From Phyllostachys edulis (Eukaryota; Streptophyta; Magnoliopsida; Poales; Poaceae): a stretch of 64,000 nucleotides of DNA. The notes under the pieces were generated by a model that searched no databases, had not been told where the DNA came from, and was given only the letters and a program-made list of their open reading frames with translations. This document shows, piece by piece, positions 11,801 to 23,189 of this stretch (positions are counted from its first letter, which is position 1; each line of letters begins with the position of its first letter). Location of the stretch: NCBI GenBank assembly GCA_036346405.1, contig CM070546.1, positions 99,578,826-99,642,825 of the forward strand, given 5' to 3'. The translations under genes were made by a program, and so were the position numbers.

Positions 11801-14332
11801 TCACCGTTCTGAATTTCCATTGGAGCTCTCTAGTGTTCTCTCAGCATATTGCTCGTGTACAATTAGACCAGCTCCTCCTGCCCCTTCGCAACCCTCGTCG
11901 TGTTGCCGGACCGCCGGGATCATGAACGGATCCGGCGCCTCCGGCGCCGCTCGCCGATCCTTGATATGCACGCTGACATTGTTCATCTTCTCCATCTCTC
12001 TGAGATCCATCCCCTGCAAGATTGCTGAAACGCCTGGGTTGTACACGCCTTTGCTCCCCATCTCCAGGTCGATCTTCTCCTTTGAGCTGACAAGATCAAT
12101 GCCGTTCCTCGAGGAAAGCGGCCCGTTGTCGTATGCCTCATCCGACGGCGCCACCCATGACCGGAAATTGTTCATCGACGGTGGCATCCGCGTGAAAAAC
12201 ACCTCGGCTATGTTGGCAGGCGCGCTCTTGTTGTACGGGTTCTCCTTCTTGTCGTACCTGTACCTGAAGTTCTCGTACGTGGTCTGCAGAAAAGCGTTGC
12301 ACAAGTGAACTCCATTTCTGAACAGCTTCAGTAGATGTAATAAATTCAGGATGGATGTTGCCTCTGACAATATTGCAATGAACAGGCTAGTAGCTACCTG
12401 ATTTGTGCTCATGAGGTAGAGGTGGAACACGGTAAGGCCGCCGACGAACCACACCGAGATGAAGGTGTACACGATCAGCACGAGGGACAGCACCTCGCCG
12501 GTCATGGATCTCAGCAGGGAGCCGCCGTAGTTCTTCCTCTGGAGGGCGATGTTTAGCCAGGACAGGGCGAAGACGTAGAAGCAAAGGAAGGTCGACGTCG
12601 AGATGAACAGGAAGAAGAACCGGTAATTGCGCTGCGCAAGATGCGAAAAAGACTCGTTCACATCGCCACCAAAACCATTTCAGAGTTTCATTCTTAGTTC
12701 ATGGGAAAGATTCAGGCTATCTCTAGCCTGTATATGAGACTCACCAGCCCAATGCATTGTCCAAGCCACGGGCAGTGGTGATCGAACTTCTGGACGCAGT
12801 TGTTGCAGATGGAGCAATGGGAGGTCCGTGGCGGCCGGTACAGCAGGCACGTGTCGCAGTACTTCACCTTGACGACGTACCCGTTGACGACGATGTCCTT
12901 GGTGCGAGGCAGCCGGAGGTGAGGGCTCGCGGCGTTCACCCACTCGGTCGACGGCGTGGTGATGTCGTCGACGGGCTCGTCATCGCATTCGGGCGGGCGC
13001 GTGTTCCTCGGCACGATCCCTGGATCTCTGCTCGATGTCAAGAACAGGAAGGCCAAATCCTATATATGCAATGCAGAAAACAAGAAAAGAATGAGCAATT
13101 GTGACAAAATTTTCAGACAAATTCTCAGTTGTGGTATTACTAACTAGTAGTGGTTGCTGAATTTGCCGCTCACCGCTAGGCCAAGAACCAAGGTAGCAAC
13201 GAGGACAGGCAAGCCAAGGACTTGCTTCTCTGAACTGTTGGAGTGAATCTTTGTGATGCACTGGCAGCATAGACCTACCAAAGGGCTTGCTATTAGAACC
13301 GTGGATAGGAACAGAGAACCCGCATCCGGACCGAAAATTAGGCGCCCGCCGCAGAGAAATTTCTGAAAAGTTTTGGGGGAAAAGTCACTGTCATTTGGAA
13401 GCGCAAAAGGAGCCTACTTGTGTTAATCTGCCAGAGTTTAGCCGTAGGAGTCCAGCGCATTTGGCAAATATATAACCAAAGAATATGAAATATTGTTTTT
13501 TCAAAATCAAATAGTCTGATAGCTAACAGCTAACAAAGTAACAAACTAATGTGCTCATTTCTTGAGAAAGACTATATATACATTATTCAATTTCACTTAC
13601 TATATACTCTGTTAAATTTGTTACAAAAATCTTCCTTGGAATGCATTGATGGCAAACACTAATAGGCATGTTTGGTTGGTGACCTGGATTTTATGTCTAA
13701 GAAAAAGTGGTGCCTGAAGGTAGCCTGAAAAGTAGATGATTTTTGTTTGGTCAGGCAAATTTAAAGATGAGTTGTTTGGTTGGATACCTGTGCCTGGAAT
13801 TAATGAATGAAAGATAGACCGTTGGATCAAAGCAATCAACAGTGGATGAGCTGCTGCCTGCCAGACACCACCTCCTAGGCGCTATTTTTTTACGCCTGGG
13901 TGATCTCTCGCGCGTTGCCTGGCAGCACAAACAGGAAACCAACCAAACGTACAGGCAAGCACCAGGGTGCATCCCGGCCAGGCAGGAAACTCACTAGGAA
14001 GCGATCCAAACAGCCCCTAAAACAGCGAAAATGGTACAAAATCCTATCTTACAGGGGACAGTTTATTCATCTGGAATCGATTTTGACAACCCCCCCCCCC
14101 CCCAAAAAAAAGGGGGAAAAGGGGAGGAACCATGGGAACAGCAACTAAAAACCGCAAGATTACCACATAATCAAAGTATCAAACAAACGACTTATTTTCA
14201 CGAGGATTATCAGCAACGATGCAGAAAATTTACCCCCAAAAAAATGCAAACAAAGAGGCAAGATGAACCATATATACGTACATTGCTTCCTCTCCAAACT
14301 TGATACAACCTCTTCCGATTCGGCTCTCCCAT
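11801..14332 (-). CDS. DHHC-type protein S-acyltransferase (palmitoyltransferase), 5 exons, 423 aa
   Basis: This is a membrane enzyme that moves a palmitoyl group from palmitoyl-CoA to a cysteine of a target protein, usually at Golgi, vesicle or plasma membranes (family knowledge). The exons on the minus strand are 14,332-14,282, 13,362-13,174, 13,059-12,745, 12,631-12,398 and 12,283-11,801. All introns are GT-AG and all junctions fall between codons; the sum is 1,272 bp. Visible parts are: YQVW near residue 10; GGRLIFGPD (22-30); membrane segments at about 33-50, 66-88, 190-212 and 231-258; the Cys-rich domain (148-182) with the catalytic DHHC at 173-176; a DPG motif (92-94); and TTYE at 264-267. 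These match the plant PAT family in order and length. Exon 1 encodes only 17 residues and is separated by a 919-bp intron that holds a MITE. The C-terminal tail (about 265-423) is poorly conserved. The exact PAT number cannot be assigned. Confidence 0.92.
13663..14017. mobile_element. Tourist-like (PIF/Harbinger) MITE in intron 1 of the S-acyltransferase gene
   Basis: The left end TAGGCATGTTTGG and the reverse complement of the right end (GGGGCTGTTTGGAT) form an imperfect terminal inverted repeat. The element is flanked on both sides by TAA (13,660-13,662 and 14,018-14,020), the usual PIF/Harbinger target duplication. It is 355 bp long with no coding capacity. Subterminal sequence pairs such as GTTTGGTTGG and CCAACCAAAC support the inverted structure. 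Confidence 0.65.
14090..14103. repeat. Poly-C tract (14 C) in intron 1
   Basis: Fourteen C bases are followed by an A-run and G-runs (to about 14,127). Such a tract is length-unstable, and the exact count in an assembly is uncertain. Confidence 0.9.
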
Positions 14333-14601
14333 TCTCTTCTTCCAAATATCAAGAAAAAGAAAATATCCGATCACGGCGGCGCGTGCGCGTCTTCCTCCAA
14401 TCCTCCGGCACCGGCGCCGGTGTCGTCACAGCGCGGCCATGAGAGGAGGCGACGAGGCCGGTCGGCCGGCCGGGGAACAAAAAACAAGGCTCACGGCTAT
14501 TGGCTGTTCTTCAATGTCCTCTCTCTCTCCCCTCCTTTATGCCTCTCCCTGTCTTTCTTTCCCCCTCTGCCAATTCGTTTTGGGGGTTACAACTTACAGC
14601 C

Positions 14602-14641
14602 AGCTGCTGCTGCTGCTGCTCTCTCTCTCTCTCTCTCTCTG
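14602..14641. repeat. CTG/CT microsatellite upstream of the S-acyltransferase gene
   Basis: About six CTG units run directly into about eleven CT units. On the gene's strand this is a GA-rich tract roughly 270-310 bp upstream of the start codon, a common position for GAGA-type elements and 5' untranslated leaders in grasses. No clear TATA box was found, so the transcription start is not placed. Confidence 0.8.
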
Positions 14642-14649
14642 ATCATCGC

Positions 14650-16247
14650 CTGTCTGCCATGGCCATGGCCTTGAAAATCAGGTTCTCTCTTCCTTCCTCC
14701 CTATATTTTCTCTCTCTAGGCGAGGGGACGTGTTTTCCGCGGGAAATCGCAATCAGGGCGGCCGCCCTTAACGACCTGCCCGCCTGCCCCAACGTGCCCG
14801 CCTGCATGACAGAGTGGATTGGCCGGCGGCGAGTAGGTTGTGCCCCTCCTGTCGGTCGGTGTACTAGCTAGGGTATTATTAATTTGCTCTCCAATTTTGT
14901 GCACCTAGTCCCACCAAGTTCTGATATTCGCTCCAATGATCAAGAACTTCTAAATGATAGCATTTTTTCAACGGTTTTGCTAAACAATGTTTGACTGTTT
15001 TTTTTTGTCAAAATAGTCGAATTTCATCTGTCCGATATGCTTTGAGATTTGCACTTCTTTTTATCTGATGAATTAGGTCTGAATTTATTATGATTTTTTC
15101 TTCAGAACATAACGTGTTCACTACATTGTCGTATTTTATTGGTATAGAATTTTATTTTTTTGTCTTTGTTTTTGCTCAATCTCTCAAAGTATATGTTAGC
15201 TTTTGAATTATGTGATGGAAACATGAGTTATTAAGACTTTCGAGAATAATTACAGTGACAAAAAACAAAAATTACATAAATAATTTACTGTAATTTATGT
15301 ATAATGAAGTTGTAAATGAACTAAACTTTGACTATTTTAGGTTGAGAAAACAGTCGAATCTTGTATAGATGGACCCTTTTTAAACCTTCTAAACGCTAGA
15401 ATTTTTATTTTGTGTTTACAGAGAGAAGTTTTTTTTAGAGGGTGGGGACAATTTGCTAATGTAGTCATCTTAAGTCTCATACCCCACGAGTTCAAATCCT
15501 AGATAATTAAAGTGAAAAATAAACACACACACAAAAATCACCCAACATGTATTTAGTGGGAATCGAACTTTGGTGATCAGTCAGATAGACAAGATGCCAC
15601 AATCTCGTTTGTACGTAGGATGTGGCCATTGAATGCTTGGATTTGGATCCTTTTTTGGAATATTTGTTTTTGCGTCTTTTTGAGAGAGCATTACACATAT
15701 AACGATCATGGACTCCACGTACGTTTGTAGCTATCAAAAATACGAAATTAGGAGGCGAACCAAGCAATACTCGTACGTGCAAACATGCTATCTTTATTTG
15801 GATTTTGCGTTGATGCCTGGGCGTGTACATACTCGATCCCTTGCCCAAGTGGTGATGATTCATGCATGACCATGTCCATACGCAAGTGGAGCCATACATT
15901 TTATTTTAAATTTTGTAATTGATCTGTTCCGATCGCCGGCAAGGCAAGAGGCAAGAGCATTTGGCACAAGTTGTTTTTTATTTTTGCATGTTTAACTCAG
16001 GTCAATTGTCTTCTTTTTTTTTTTAAAAAAAAACTCAAGTGAATTGATCTTTCCCCTAGAAACTCGAATTAAATTTAGAGAATGGATTTAATTTATTCCA
16101 TTTTTGTCAAGAAAAAAAAAGGGGGGAAAACACTCTGCTCTCAACACGCACAGGTGGAATTCTTCAAGTCTAAACAAACACACAAAACTTACAAGTAAAA
16201 AAAAGTCGAGTAAACCTTAAATGAAAAAGAAATTATGCAAACACCAA
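14650..16247. other. Intergenic region, AT-rich, no gene seen
   Basis: The region separates the 5' side of the S-acyltransferase gene from the 3' side of the subtilase gene. No convincing coding region was found. Two tRNA-like B-box words occur: GAGTTCAAATCC at 15,488-15,499 on the plus strand, and the complement of GTTCGATTCCC at about 15,558-15,568. They could be remains of a SINE, but no A box at the right distance or poly-A tail was established. T/A-rich runs are common (for example 16,012-16,032). Confidence 0.5.
16092..16097 (-). promoter_or_regulatory. Possible poly(A) signal of the subtilase gene
   Basis: AATAAA on the minus strand, 151 nt beyond the stop codon. The spacing is reasonable for a plant 3' untranslated region. 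Plant poly(A) signals are degenerate, so this is only a candidate. Confidence 0.35.
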
Positions 16248-19200
16248 TCAGATGACATTAACCGCGAACGGCGTCCGGACCGAGTGCGCGCCATCCGACC
16301 AGGTGATGGCGCCGTACGCGTACCCCTTGCTCGCGCCGGCGTTCGCGAAGCTCACCTCGTACGCCGACGTCGTCCACCTCCTCGAGAACACCAGCCGCTC
16401 CGGCGTCACCTTCACCGTCAGTCCCGCCGGGGCCTCGACGGCCGCCGCGTACGTCGCGTCCGAGGGCCCCACGTTCATGACGGTGCGCGACACGGCGACC
16501 GCCTTCCCCGCCAGGAGCCGCGGCACGGAGATGGACGGGTAGTTGACCCCCGCCGCGATCAGGTCCGGCGAGGGCGCGCCGCGGGGGCAGGCGAAGCTGG
16601 CAGCGCCGGAGACTTTGCGGATGCGCTGCTCCTTGTATCCGTAGTAGCAGAGGAAGTTGAGGTAGTCCATCGTGGTGGTGTCGAACACCAGGCCCGGGCT
16701 GAGCGCCCGCAGCGGGCTAACCTCCCCGGCGCCCATGTCGTGCCCCGTCGCCGCCCCGCCCGTGCTGCTCGCCACCGGCTGCCCGAGGTTGTTCATCGTC
16801 GTTGCTGCAGCCAAGATCGTCTTGGTCAGAAACGCAAAAGCAAAATGCTCTGCTTTGCTCTGTTCGGAGACTGGATCGATCGCGTTCTTGATTTAGGTAA
16901 ACGTACCTGTGGTCATGAGAGCCGATCTGATCATGGACGGGGACCAGCCCGGGTGGGCCGACTTGACGAAGGCGGCGGCGCCGGCGACGTGCGGGCAGGC
17001 CATGGAAGTGCCGGACTTCATGGCGAAGGCCGAGGGCTTCTTGCCGGCGGGAACATCCCCCATGTCCGTGGTGGGAATCGCGGCGGCGAGGATGCTCACC
17101 CCGGGCGCCATCAGATCTGGCTGCCACCCAAAGAATCGCGCGATCAAAAACGCAAGCTACTGCCAAGAATCTTTCGAAGATTTCATTAGCATCTAATGCT
17201 GATTAGTGATCGTTAGTAGGATCAAAATGTTGAAAATTGCTCGCAAATTAAGTAAGGCAATAGAATTAATCATTTTGACCTTAAGGATGGACTCGGTGAG
17301 ACCACCAGGGCCACGCCCCGAGAAGGACGCCACCACCGGCGCAGGCTTGAAGTCCTTCACGTCCTCGGTCGGGAGGATCACAGCCGTTGGATTCCTGAAT
17401 CAGGCAAGATTTCTCACTTCAACGCCTTCCAGTAGCAAGTAGCATTTTGCACTGAAATTTTTCGTTTTTCTTGACTCACTTTGTGGAGTTCATGTACTCG
17501 AGGATCTGAGCTCCGACGTCGATGCCCAACTGGGAGAAGGGGAAGCTGCCGGAGTCGAACGGCACGTCCTTCTCGGTGTCGTCGACGATAATCAGCCCCC
17601 TCGCCCCGGCCTCCTCGGCGACAAGCTTCTTCACCCGCCGCGACACCATCGGGTCCGTGCTGACGCACACCACGATCTTCCCGGCCGCCTTCTGCGCGTC
17701 CAGCGATCCAGGGTAACAGTTGCTGCAAACGAGGCACATTGGCGCAGGCGATCAGATCAGATTGATCCATTTGCAATCGTGATCTTCAGAAATGTACAGT
17801 GTTTTACTGTGAGTTGCAAGTTGTACCTTGCCTCGGACACCGGCGTGTACCGGCTTGACACTTGGGGCCCAAATACCAGTGGGTACTGCCCTCCACTGAG
17901 GCTCTGGTTGGAGAAGTTTATGGCAACTCCCTGGCACGAATCAAAATAACCAAAAATGCATTGATGTTGCAAGGGCAAGAAGCATGGCAATGAGCCAATG
18001 GCACAGTAATGTGCTTAGTGCTTACCTTGACGACGCTCCCGTTGCCGAGGACGATGCTGGACTGGAATGTGCGGTCGATGCTGGAGGCGGCGACGGTGAG
18101 GATCCACGGCGCAGAGTTGACGACGGTGGAGGGGTTGGGCCCGTCGTTGCCGCCGGAGCAGACCACCAGCACGCCCTTCTGCTGCGCGTGGAACGCGCCG
18201 AGCGCGATAGGGTCGGTGAGGAAGTCCGACTTGAACACGGAGCTCATGCCAATGGAGATGGAGATCACGTCCACGCCGTCGCTCACCGCGTCGTCGATGG
18301 CCTTGAGCACCGCCGAACTGGAGCACCCGCCCAGGGAGCACGCCTTGTAGATGGCGACGCGGCTAGCGGGCGCGCCGCCCTTGGCCGCGCCACGGGCGAG
18401 GCCGTAGTAGTCCGCGTCCACCACGACCGCGCCGGTCGCCGTCGACGCGGTGTGCGTGCCGTGGCCGACGTTGTCCCTCGGCGAGCCGGCCGCGGCAGCA
18501 GGAGTCGGCGCGGCCCCGGGGAGGGAGGCGTTCGACGTAGCCGCCGCCGATTCGACCTGGTTGCCGTAGTACCGGGCGCCTATGAGCTTCCTGCGACAAT
18601 GGCACAGCACAATGAACTTCCTGCGACAACGGCACTGGTTGATTTCAGAGAGAGTGCAGAGTGGGCAACTCTTTTTTTTACTTGTTGCAGTTGCTCTTCT
18701 TGAAGTCAGAGCCTTCCATGCACACGCCGCGCCACCGTGCCGGCACCTCCCGCATCCCAGCGTCGTTGAAGCTCGGCGACTCCGGCCAGACACCTGACGG
18801 TGACACCAAATCAAAATGCATGAGCGCGTCAGGTCAGAACAGTTGCAGGTTTCAGTGTCACGACTCACGACTCCCTTCCCTTTGTCTTATCAAGATATGG
18901 CTGACTCTGCATCACAGCGTTGCGCCCTACATAGTACATACCGGTATCGACGATGCCGATGATGACATCGCCGGACGCGCGGCGGCCGAGGCGGTCGGAG
19001 CGGAGCCCGGACTGCACCTCGAGGAAGTCCCACGACCGCGTCGTGTGCAGCTGCAGCGCGCGGTCCCGGAACACCGACACCACCCTCTCGTGCCCTTTTC
19101 CAAGAACCAAACAAAAACCATCATTGCATGAGCTAATTAAGCACTTAATTCGCAACGGATGGATGGGATCGGGGGCCGAACCGGACATCGCGGCGGCCTC

Positions 19201-19628
19201 CTTCTCGGTGAGCACGGCGGCGAAGCCCTCGAAGGCGTGGTGGTAGCTCTGCGTCAGCGACACGCTCTCCTGCTCCTCGCTCGGCACGATGGACGACAGC
19301 ATCTGCAGGTGGGCGGCCCGCGCCGCCTCCGCGTCGCCGCCGCCTCCCGAGGGGCTCCCCATGTAGACGACATATGACTGAATTGTACGCAACATTAGCA
19401 TCAAACAAACCATGATAAATCCCAAGAACGCATGAAACAAGCATGATTCCTAAGGTAGCTAATACAATTCTAGATTTCTAGCAGCGCAGGTACATGCCAA
19501 GTGCAATCTAACAGTACTACTACAGTACAGTGCGCTTCTACCTCTTTGGTCAGGTCTGGTTCGGCTGAGAGTGATACCAGGAAGCGGTAGGAGAGGACGA
19601 GGATGACGAAATGCGCGCGGTTCACCAT
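16248..19628 (-). CDS. Secreted subtilisin-like serine protease (S8A subtilase), 10 exons, 781 aa
   Basis: This is a serine endopeptidase of the plant subtilase (SBT) family, exported to the cell wall or apoplast after loss of a signal peptide and an I9 propeptide (family knowledge). Minus-strand exons: 19,628-19,542, 19,377-19,182, 19,094-18,942, 18,793-18,682, 18,590-18,026, 17,930-17,827, 17,722-17,480, 17,394-17,280, 17,120-16,907 and 16,804-16,248. All introns are GT-AG, and the 2,346 bp keep one frame. Visible parts are: a hydrophobic signal peptide (about 1-22); I9 propeptide (about 30-112, SYVVYMG...HTTRSWDF); catalytic Asp144 (VDTG), His226 (GHGTH), oxyanion Asn331 (SGGNDGP) and Ser564 (GTSMA); a PA-domain insertion (about 375-480); and a C-terminal Fn3-like domain (about 670-781). 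Length is normal for the family, and all key residues are present. The sequence looks closest to SBT5-type (CO2-response secreted protease-like) members, which is an inference. The intron 4 acceptor is duplicated. Confidence 0.93.
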
Positions 19629-20250
19629 CGATGGATGCTCGCACGATCAGCTCGAACCAAGGACTAGTAGTTCCCTACTACTAGATATCTAATGGAGCTC
19701 GTGCAAAGGTAGCATCCGAAGCATGCACAGGAAGGGATTGATTGATATGATACTTGCAGCATGGGTGACGGGGCCCAATTTGTAGCTGGAATTCTGCCTC
19801 GCTTTTCTACCAGAATCCGATTCATCTGAACTCTGACTGGTCTCTTTATGCTTCTCTCTGCTGCTGCTTTAGCCTCGCTTTGGCACAGTGCATAGAAACT
19901 TCTCATGGAGATACGTTTGTCTCCGGCGTCACCTGATCAGCCACATGTCTGCCTGCGGAAACGATATCCGAATTAATGCTGCACAAATTATTGTTTTCTC
20001 CTGATGAGGATTGCTTATCACTGGGGGATGGAATATGTGCGCTCTGACACTTTCACTGGTGGAGATGGAGCCTTGCTTTCCTCAATCTCCTGATGCACTT
20101 AGCATCACTATTATTCAGTGATTTTGCTGTGTTAGTAAATGTTACGTTGCTTTCCTCTGAAGCTTTAGTTAGTGTGTGTGATAAGAAGTGAACATCTGGA
20201 CTCCACTGTTTCCATTGCTTCTTGGCCAGTGGTTGCTGATCAGAAAATGT
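19629..20250. other. Upstream region of the subtilase gene, no gene seen
   Basis: About 620 bp between the subtilase start codon and the Tat LTR. It should hold the promoter and 5' untranslated region. No clear TATA box at the right distance was found. The sequence is of moderate GC and looks low-copy compared with the flanking repeats. The retrotransposon LTR therefore begins about 0.6 kb upstream of the start codon. Confidence 0.6.
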
Positions 20251-21060
20251 TGTAGGGCGGCTCCACTGGCCCTAACGACCCGACAAAGACCGCAAAGCCT
20301 CATCTGAAGGACATAAGTCGGAGGTGTGACCCGGGACCCCGAGGGGTACCAAGTACGCTTTCGAGGGGCACCGAAGCCCACATGAAGGCCATCAAGAGGC
20401 TTGCGTGGGCCAATGGTTGGAGACGTGGCTCGGGGCCAACGAGGGGTACCAAGTACAACTTCAGAAGGGCCTCGGAGCCCACCCCAAGGCCATCGGGAGG
20501 CCCGCGAGGGCCAACGGCCGGAGGTGCGACAGGGTGCCTCCCCGAGGGTACCAGGCATACCTTCGAGAGGCGGGAGGGGGGGGGCGAGGGGTTTCGAAGG
20601 CGGTGCAAAGACTTCCGAATGACCATCGAGCATTACGGGCCCAGGAGTCAGGAGTCCCCTAGGGCCACCTCGGGGGTACCGAAGGGTGTCTAGGGCCCGT
20701 CGGCCTAGGGACATCCCGCACGGGGCAAAGGGCGGAGAGCACCGGTGGACCAAGCGCACCAGCCAGATGGACCAACACTAGGGAGACCCACCATCAGCCG
20801 AAGGCTACGCATAGGGAAAAGAAAAGCCCATGCGGCTCCTATAGGAGTAGGGCCTTTTTAGGGGCAGATCTGTAATCTCATGTACCCAGTCGAAAGGTTA
20901 TAAATGGCCGTCTCCCCTATGTAATAAGAGAGACATTTTTTGGACAATTAATACACATTTACTTCTCCTGACAACCGGCCATCCCTCCGAGGATCCCCTG
21001 TCCCCCCTCGTAGATACTGAGGGTCCCCTTTTTTACTGTTTAACCCTCCTTACTACGACA
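20251..21060 (+). repeat. 5' LTR of the split Tat element (810 bp, front truncated)
   Basis: It is homologous over its length to 49,571-50,367 and ends TACTACGACA. Shared landmarks are ACCAGCCAGATGGACCAA, AGGCTACGCATAGGG, a TATA-like TTATAAATGG at about 20,898, and TAATAAGAGAGA. The 3' copy continues 75 bp further upstream to a purine tract and a TG, which suggests this copy has lost its front. Long minus-strand open frames in this GC-rich LTR are not genes. Confidence 0.75.
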
Positions 21061-21062
21061 GT

Positions 21063-21080
21063 TGGCGCTGTCCATGGGGA
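21063..21080 (+). other. Primer binding site of the Tat element
   Basis: TGGCGCTGTCCATGGGGA begins two bases after the LTR end. It resembles the TGGCGCCGTCTGTGGGGA-type site used by plant Tat-lineage gypsy elements. This supports the LTR boundary and the plus orientation. Confidence 0.75.
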
Positions 21081-21120
21081 ACAACAGGAAAGTCACGAAG
21101 CACAGCCCTGAAGTGCCGCC

Positions 21121-22450
21121 ATGGTCCCTCGCAGGAAGGTCACACCCAAGGTCTCGACAGCCGAAGCTGCTGCAGCGGTCGTGGCTCCAAGTACCCTGAG
21201 GGCCAAGCAAAGCAGGACCTTTGCGACAGTAGCAGTCGACGCTGAAGGCGCGGAGGAGGAAGTCAACAACTCCACGCACGGAGACATCGTTGGAAACGAC
21301 ACCTGGCCTACCGAGGCATCCCTCCCCAAGAACCATCGGGCGGGCCCGCCTCCACCCGGGGCTTCGGGCGTAACCCAAGAAGCCTACGAAGTCCTCCAGT
21401 AGGAGTTGGTAGACCTCCGTCGGAAAATATTGAGCCTCTGGCAGCCTCGGCTGCCCCAGCCCATGCCCGGCTCGTGGTCTCGCCTGAGGAAAACCACCGG
21501 AGGGATCGCCTTCGACGCTCGCAGTTGTGCCCCCAACACCGCTGCTTCGGGAGGACCCGAACTCCCCGTTGAGCGCAGGACTAGAGACGACCCGTTGGCC
21601 CTCGGGCTTCAAAATGCCAGACGTCAGGCCATTCGAGGGGTGCACAGACCCCTCAAAGCTCCTCTGGGTGTACGAAACCGCCATCGAGGCAGTCGGAGGA
21701 GATGACACCACCAAGGCGAAAAGCATCACCCTCGCCCTCGGGGGTGTGGCGTTGACTTGGTTCCTCACCATCTGCCTAGTCCATATATGTGTTGGAGCAG
21801 TTGCGGGACCTCGTGCGCAACAACTTCCAAGGAAACCACATCGAGCCAAAGGATGCGGGGCACCTATTCGCAATAAAGCAAGCCCTAGGCGAGTCCCTGC
21901 GCAGCTTCTTGAAGAAGTTCGTGGAGGTGAAATACCAGGTAAAGGGAGTAAATGAAACCACCGTTATAAACGCGACCACGTGCGGACTTCAAAAGGCCCC
22001 ATATCAGAAAGTTAGCTCGCAAGCCCATCCGCACCGTGGCAGAGCTTTTCGACAAAATAGAGGAATACGCCTAGACAGAAGAAGACAACACTCAGAGGGC
22101 AGAGGTCCAGACACCGACCATCCCAGTGCCACCACCGAGTGGTCCGCCTGGAAAGGAGGAACCTACAGCTGCCACCGTAGGGGCAGTTACCAAACTACGG
22201 GTCAATGACTACCGCGGAAGGGGCGGAGCGTGTATCATGTGGATGGCGGGCAACCCCCCAAAGGGGGGAGGTGAGGCGGCTGAGGAGGCCGTGGCTGGGG
22301 GCTAGGCTGTAGGCGCAACAGGGGACAACAACTAGACACCCGGGCCAATTCTGGAGCCCACCCGCTATTTTACGATCTCCACAGCGAGGGATCGCACACA
22401 ACCAGAGGCTATCGTGTCAGCGGCTCATAAGACTACACGAAGCTGCGGCC
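21121..22450 (+). pseudogene. Tat-type gag, frameshifted
   Basis: The core gag region lies in two frames. At 21,527-21,780 are residues such as FEGCTDPSKLLWVYETAIE and DDTTKAKSITLALGGVALTW. At 21,789-22,010 are EQLRDLVRNNFQGN and SLRSFLKKFVEVKYQVKGV. These are the retrotransposon gag motifs (Pfam Retrotrans_gag type) of Tat elements. A frameshift lies at about 21,780, and further stops follow. The region 21,121-21,500 is a poorly conserved N-terminus. No zinc knuckle was recognised. Confidence 0.7.
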
Positions 22451-22639
22451 AGCAATTTGGTCGGCGAGGACAGTGGAGAAACGAGCAACAGTTGCCCACC
22501 CCGCCGCTGAGGCCTCGCATAGAGGGGGATGCGGGGAGCACCATCAAAGTATCATAAACATGATCACTGGGGGGGTCCTCTCTCGGCATGACATCAAAAA
22601 GACAGCGGCACACATACGCCCAACAGATACACCATGTCG

Positions 22640-23100
22640 CGACGTACCCTACCACAAGCCCACCTCGCTACACCGAGATGCCGATCACCTTCGGTCTCGA
22701 AGATGCCGAGGGCTCAGACTTCCCTCACGGGACCCCTCGTCATCTCATGACATCCACAGACTTCGAGGTCAGGTGTGTCCTCGTGGACAGAGGAAGCTCA
22801 GTAGACCTTCTTTTCACGGACGCCTTCGATAAGATGATAATCCCCAGGGATTGCCTATCGCCCCCGGGTATACCTCTGGTAGGTTTCAGGGAAGGCTCGT
22901 GACGACCTTGGGCCAAATTGACCTGGTCGTCACGGACCGAAGCCGTCATATTCGATGTAGTCTAGATTCCCTACCAATACAACGCCATCCTCGGTCGAGC
23001 CACACTAAATACCTTCGGTGCACTAGCGCACCACAACTACCTATGCATGAAGGTCCCCGTGCCCGGACCAGGACCTAGCATAATTATGGTGCGCGGGGAC
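22640..23100 (+). pseudogene. Tat-type aspartic protease, broken
   Basis: The open frame 22,588-22,902 contains ITFGLEDAEG and then VRCVLVDRGSSVDLLF. In intact elements the second motif reads [VI]D[GS]GSS...LF, with Asp as the catalytic residue; here the residue after Asp is Arg. Downstream similarity to the PR C-terminus (the VVTDRSRHIR and YNAILGR-like area, about 22,920-23,000) is in other frames. The domain would cut the polyprotein. Confidence 0.6.
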
Positions 23101-23189
23101 CAGAACCTAGCAAGGCAAACGGAGCTCGAAACAATTGCACCAGCCCGCCACGTCCGCACGGTGAAGCAAACGCGAGCACCCATGCAAAC

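Noticed and set aside
11793..12308. Plus-strand open frame of 171 codons
   Set aside because: Antisense to the last exon of the S-acyltransferase gene.
15488..15499. Possible tRNA gene
   Set aside because: Only a B-box-like word is present; no cloverleaf could be drawn around it.
16221..17189. Long plus-strand open frame of 322 codons
   Set aside because: It overlaps the coding strand of the subtilase exons 8-10 in antisense; its Arg/Gly/His-rich product is a shadow of GC-rich codons.
17984..18703. Plus-strand open frame of 239 codons
   Set aside because: Antisense shadow of subtilase exon 5; no domain recognised.
20169..20759. Minus-strand open frame of 196 codons
   Set aside because: Mostly inside the Tat LTR and repeated in the other LTR at 49,571; no start context or domain.
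21040..21873. Minus-strand open frame of 277 codons opposite gag
   Set aside because: Antisense to gag in a GC-rich stretch and not in the position of the antisense gene seen in other copies.
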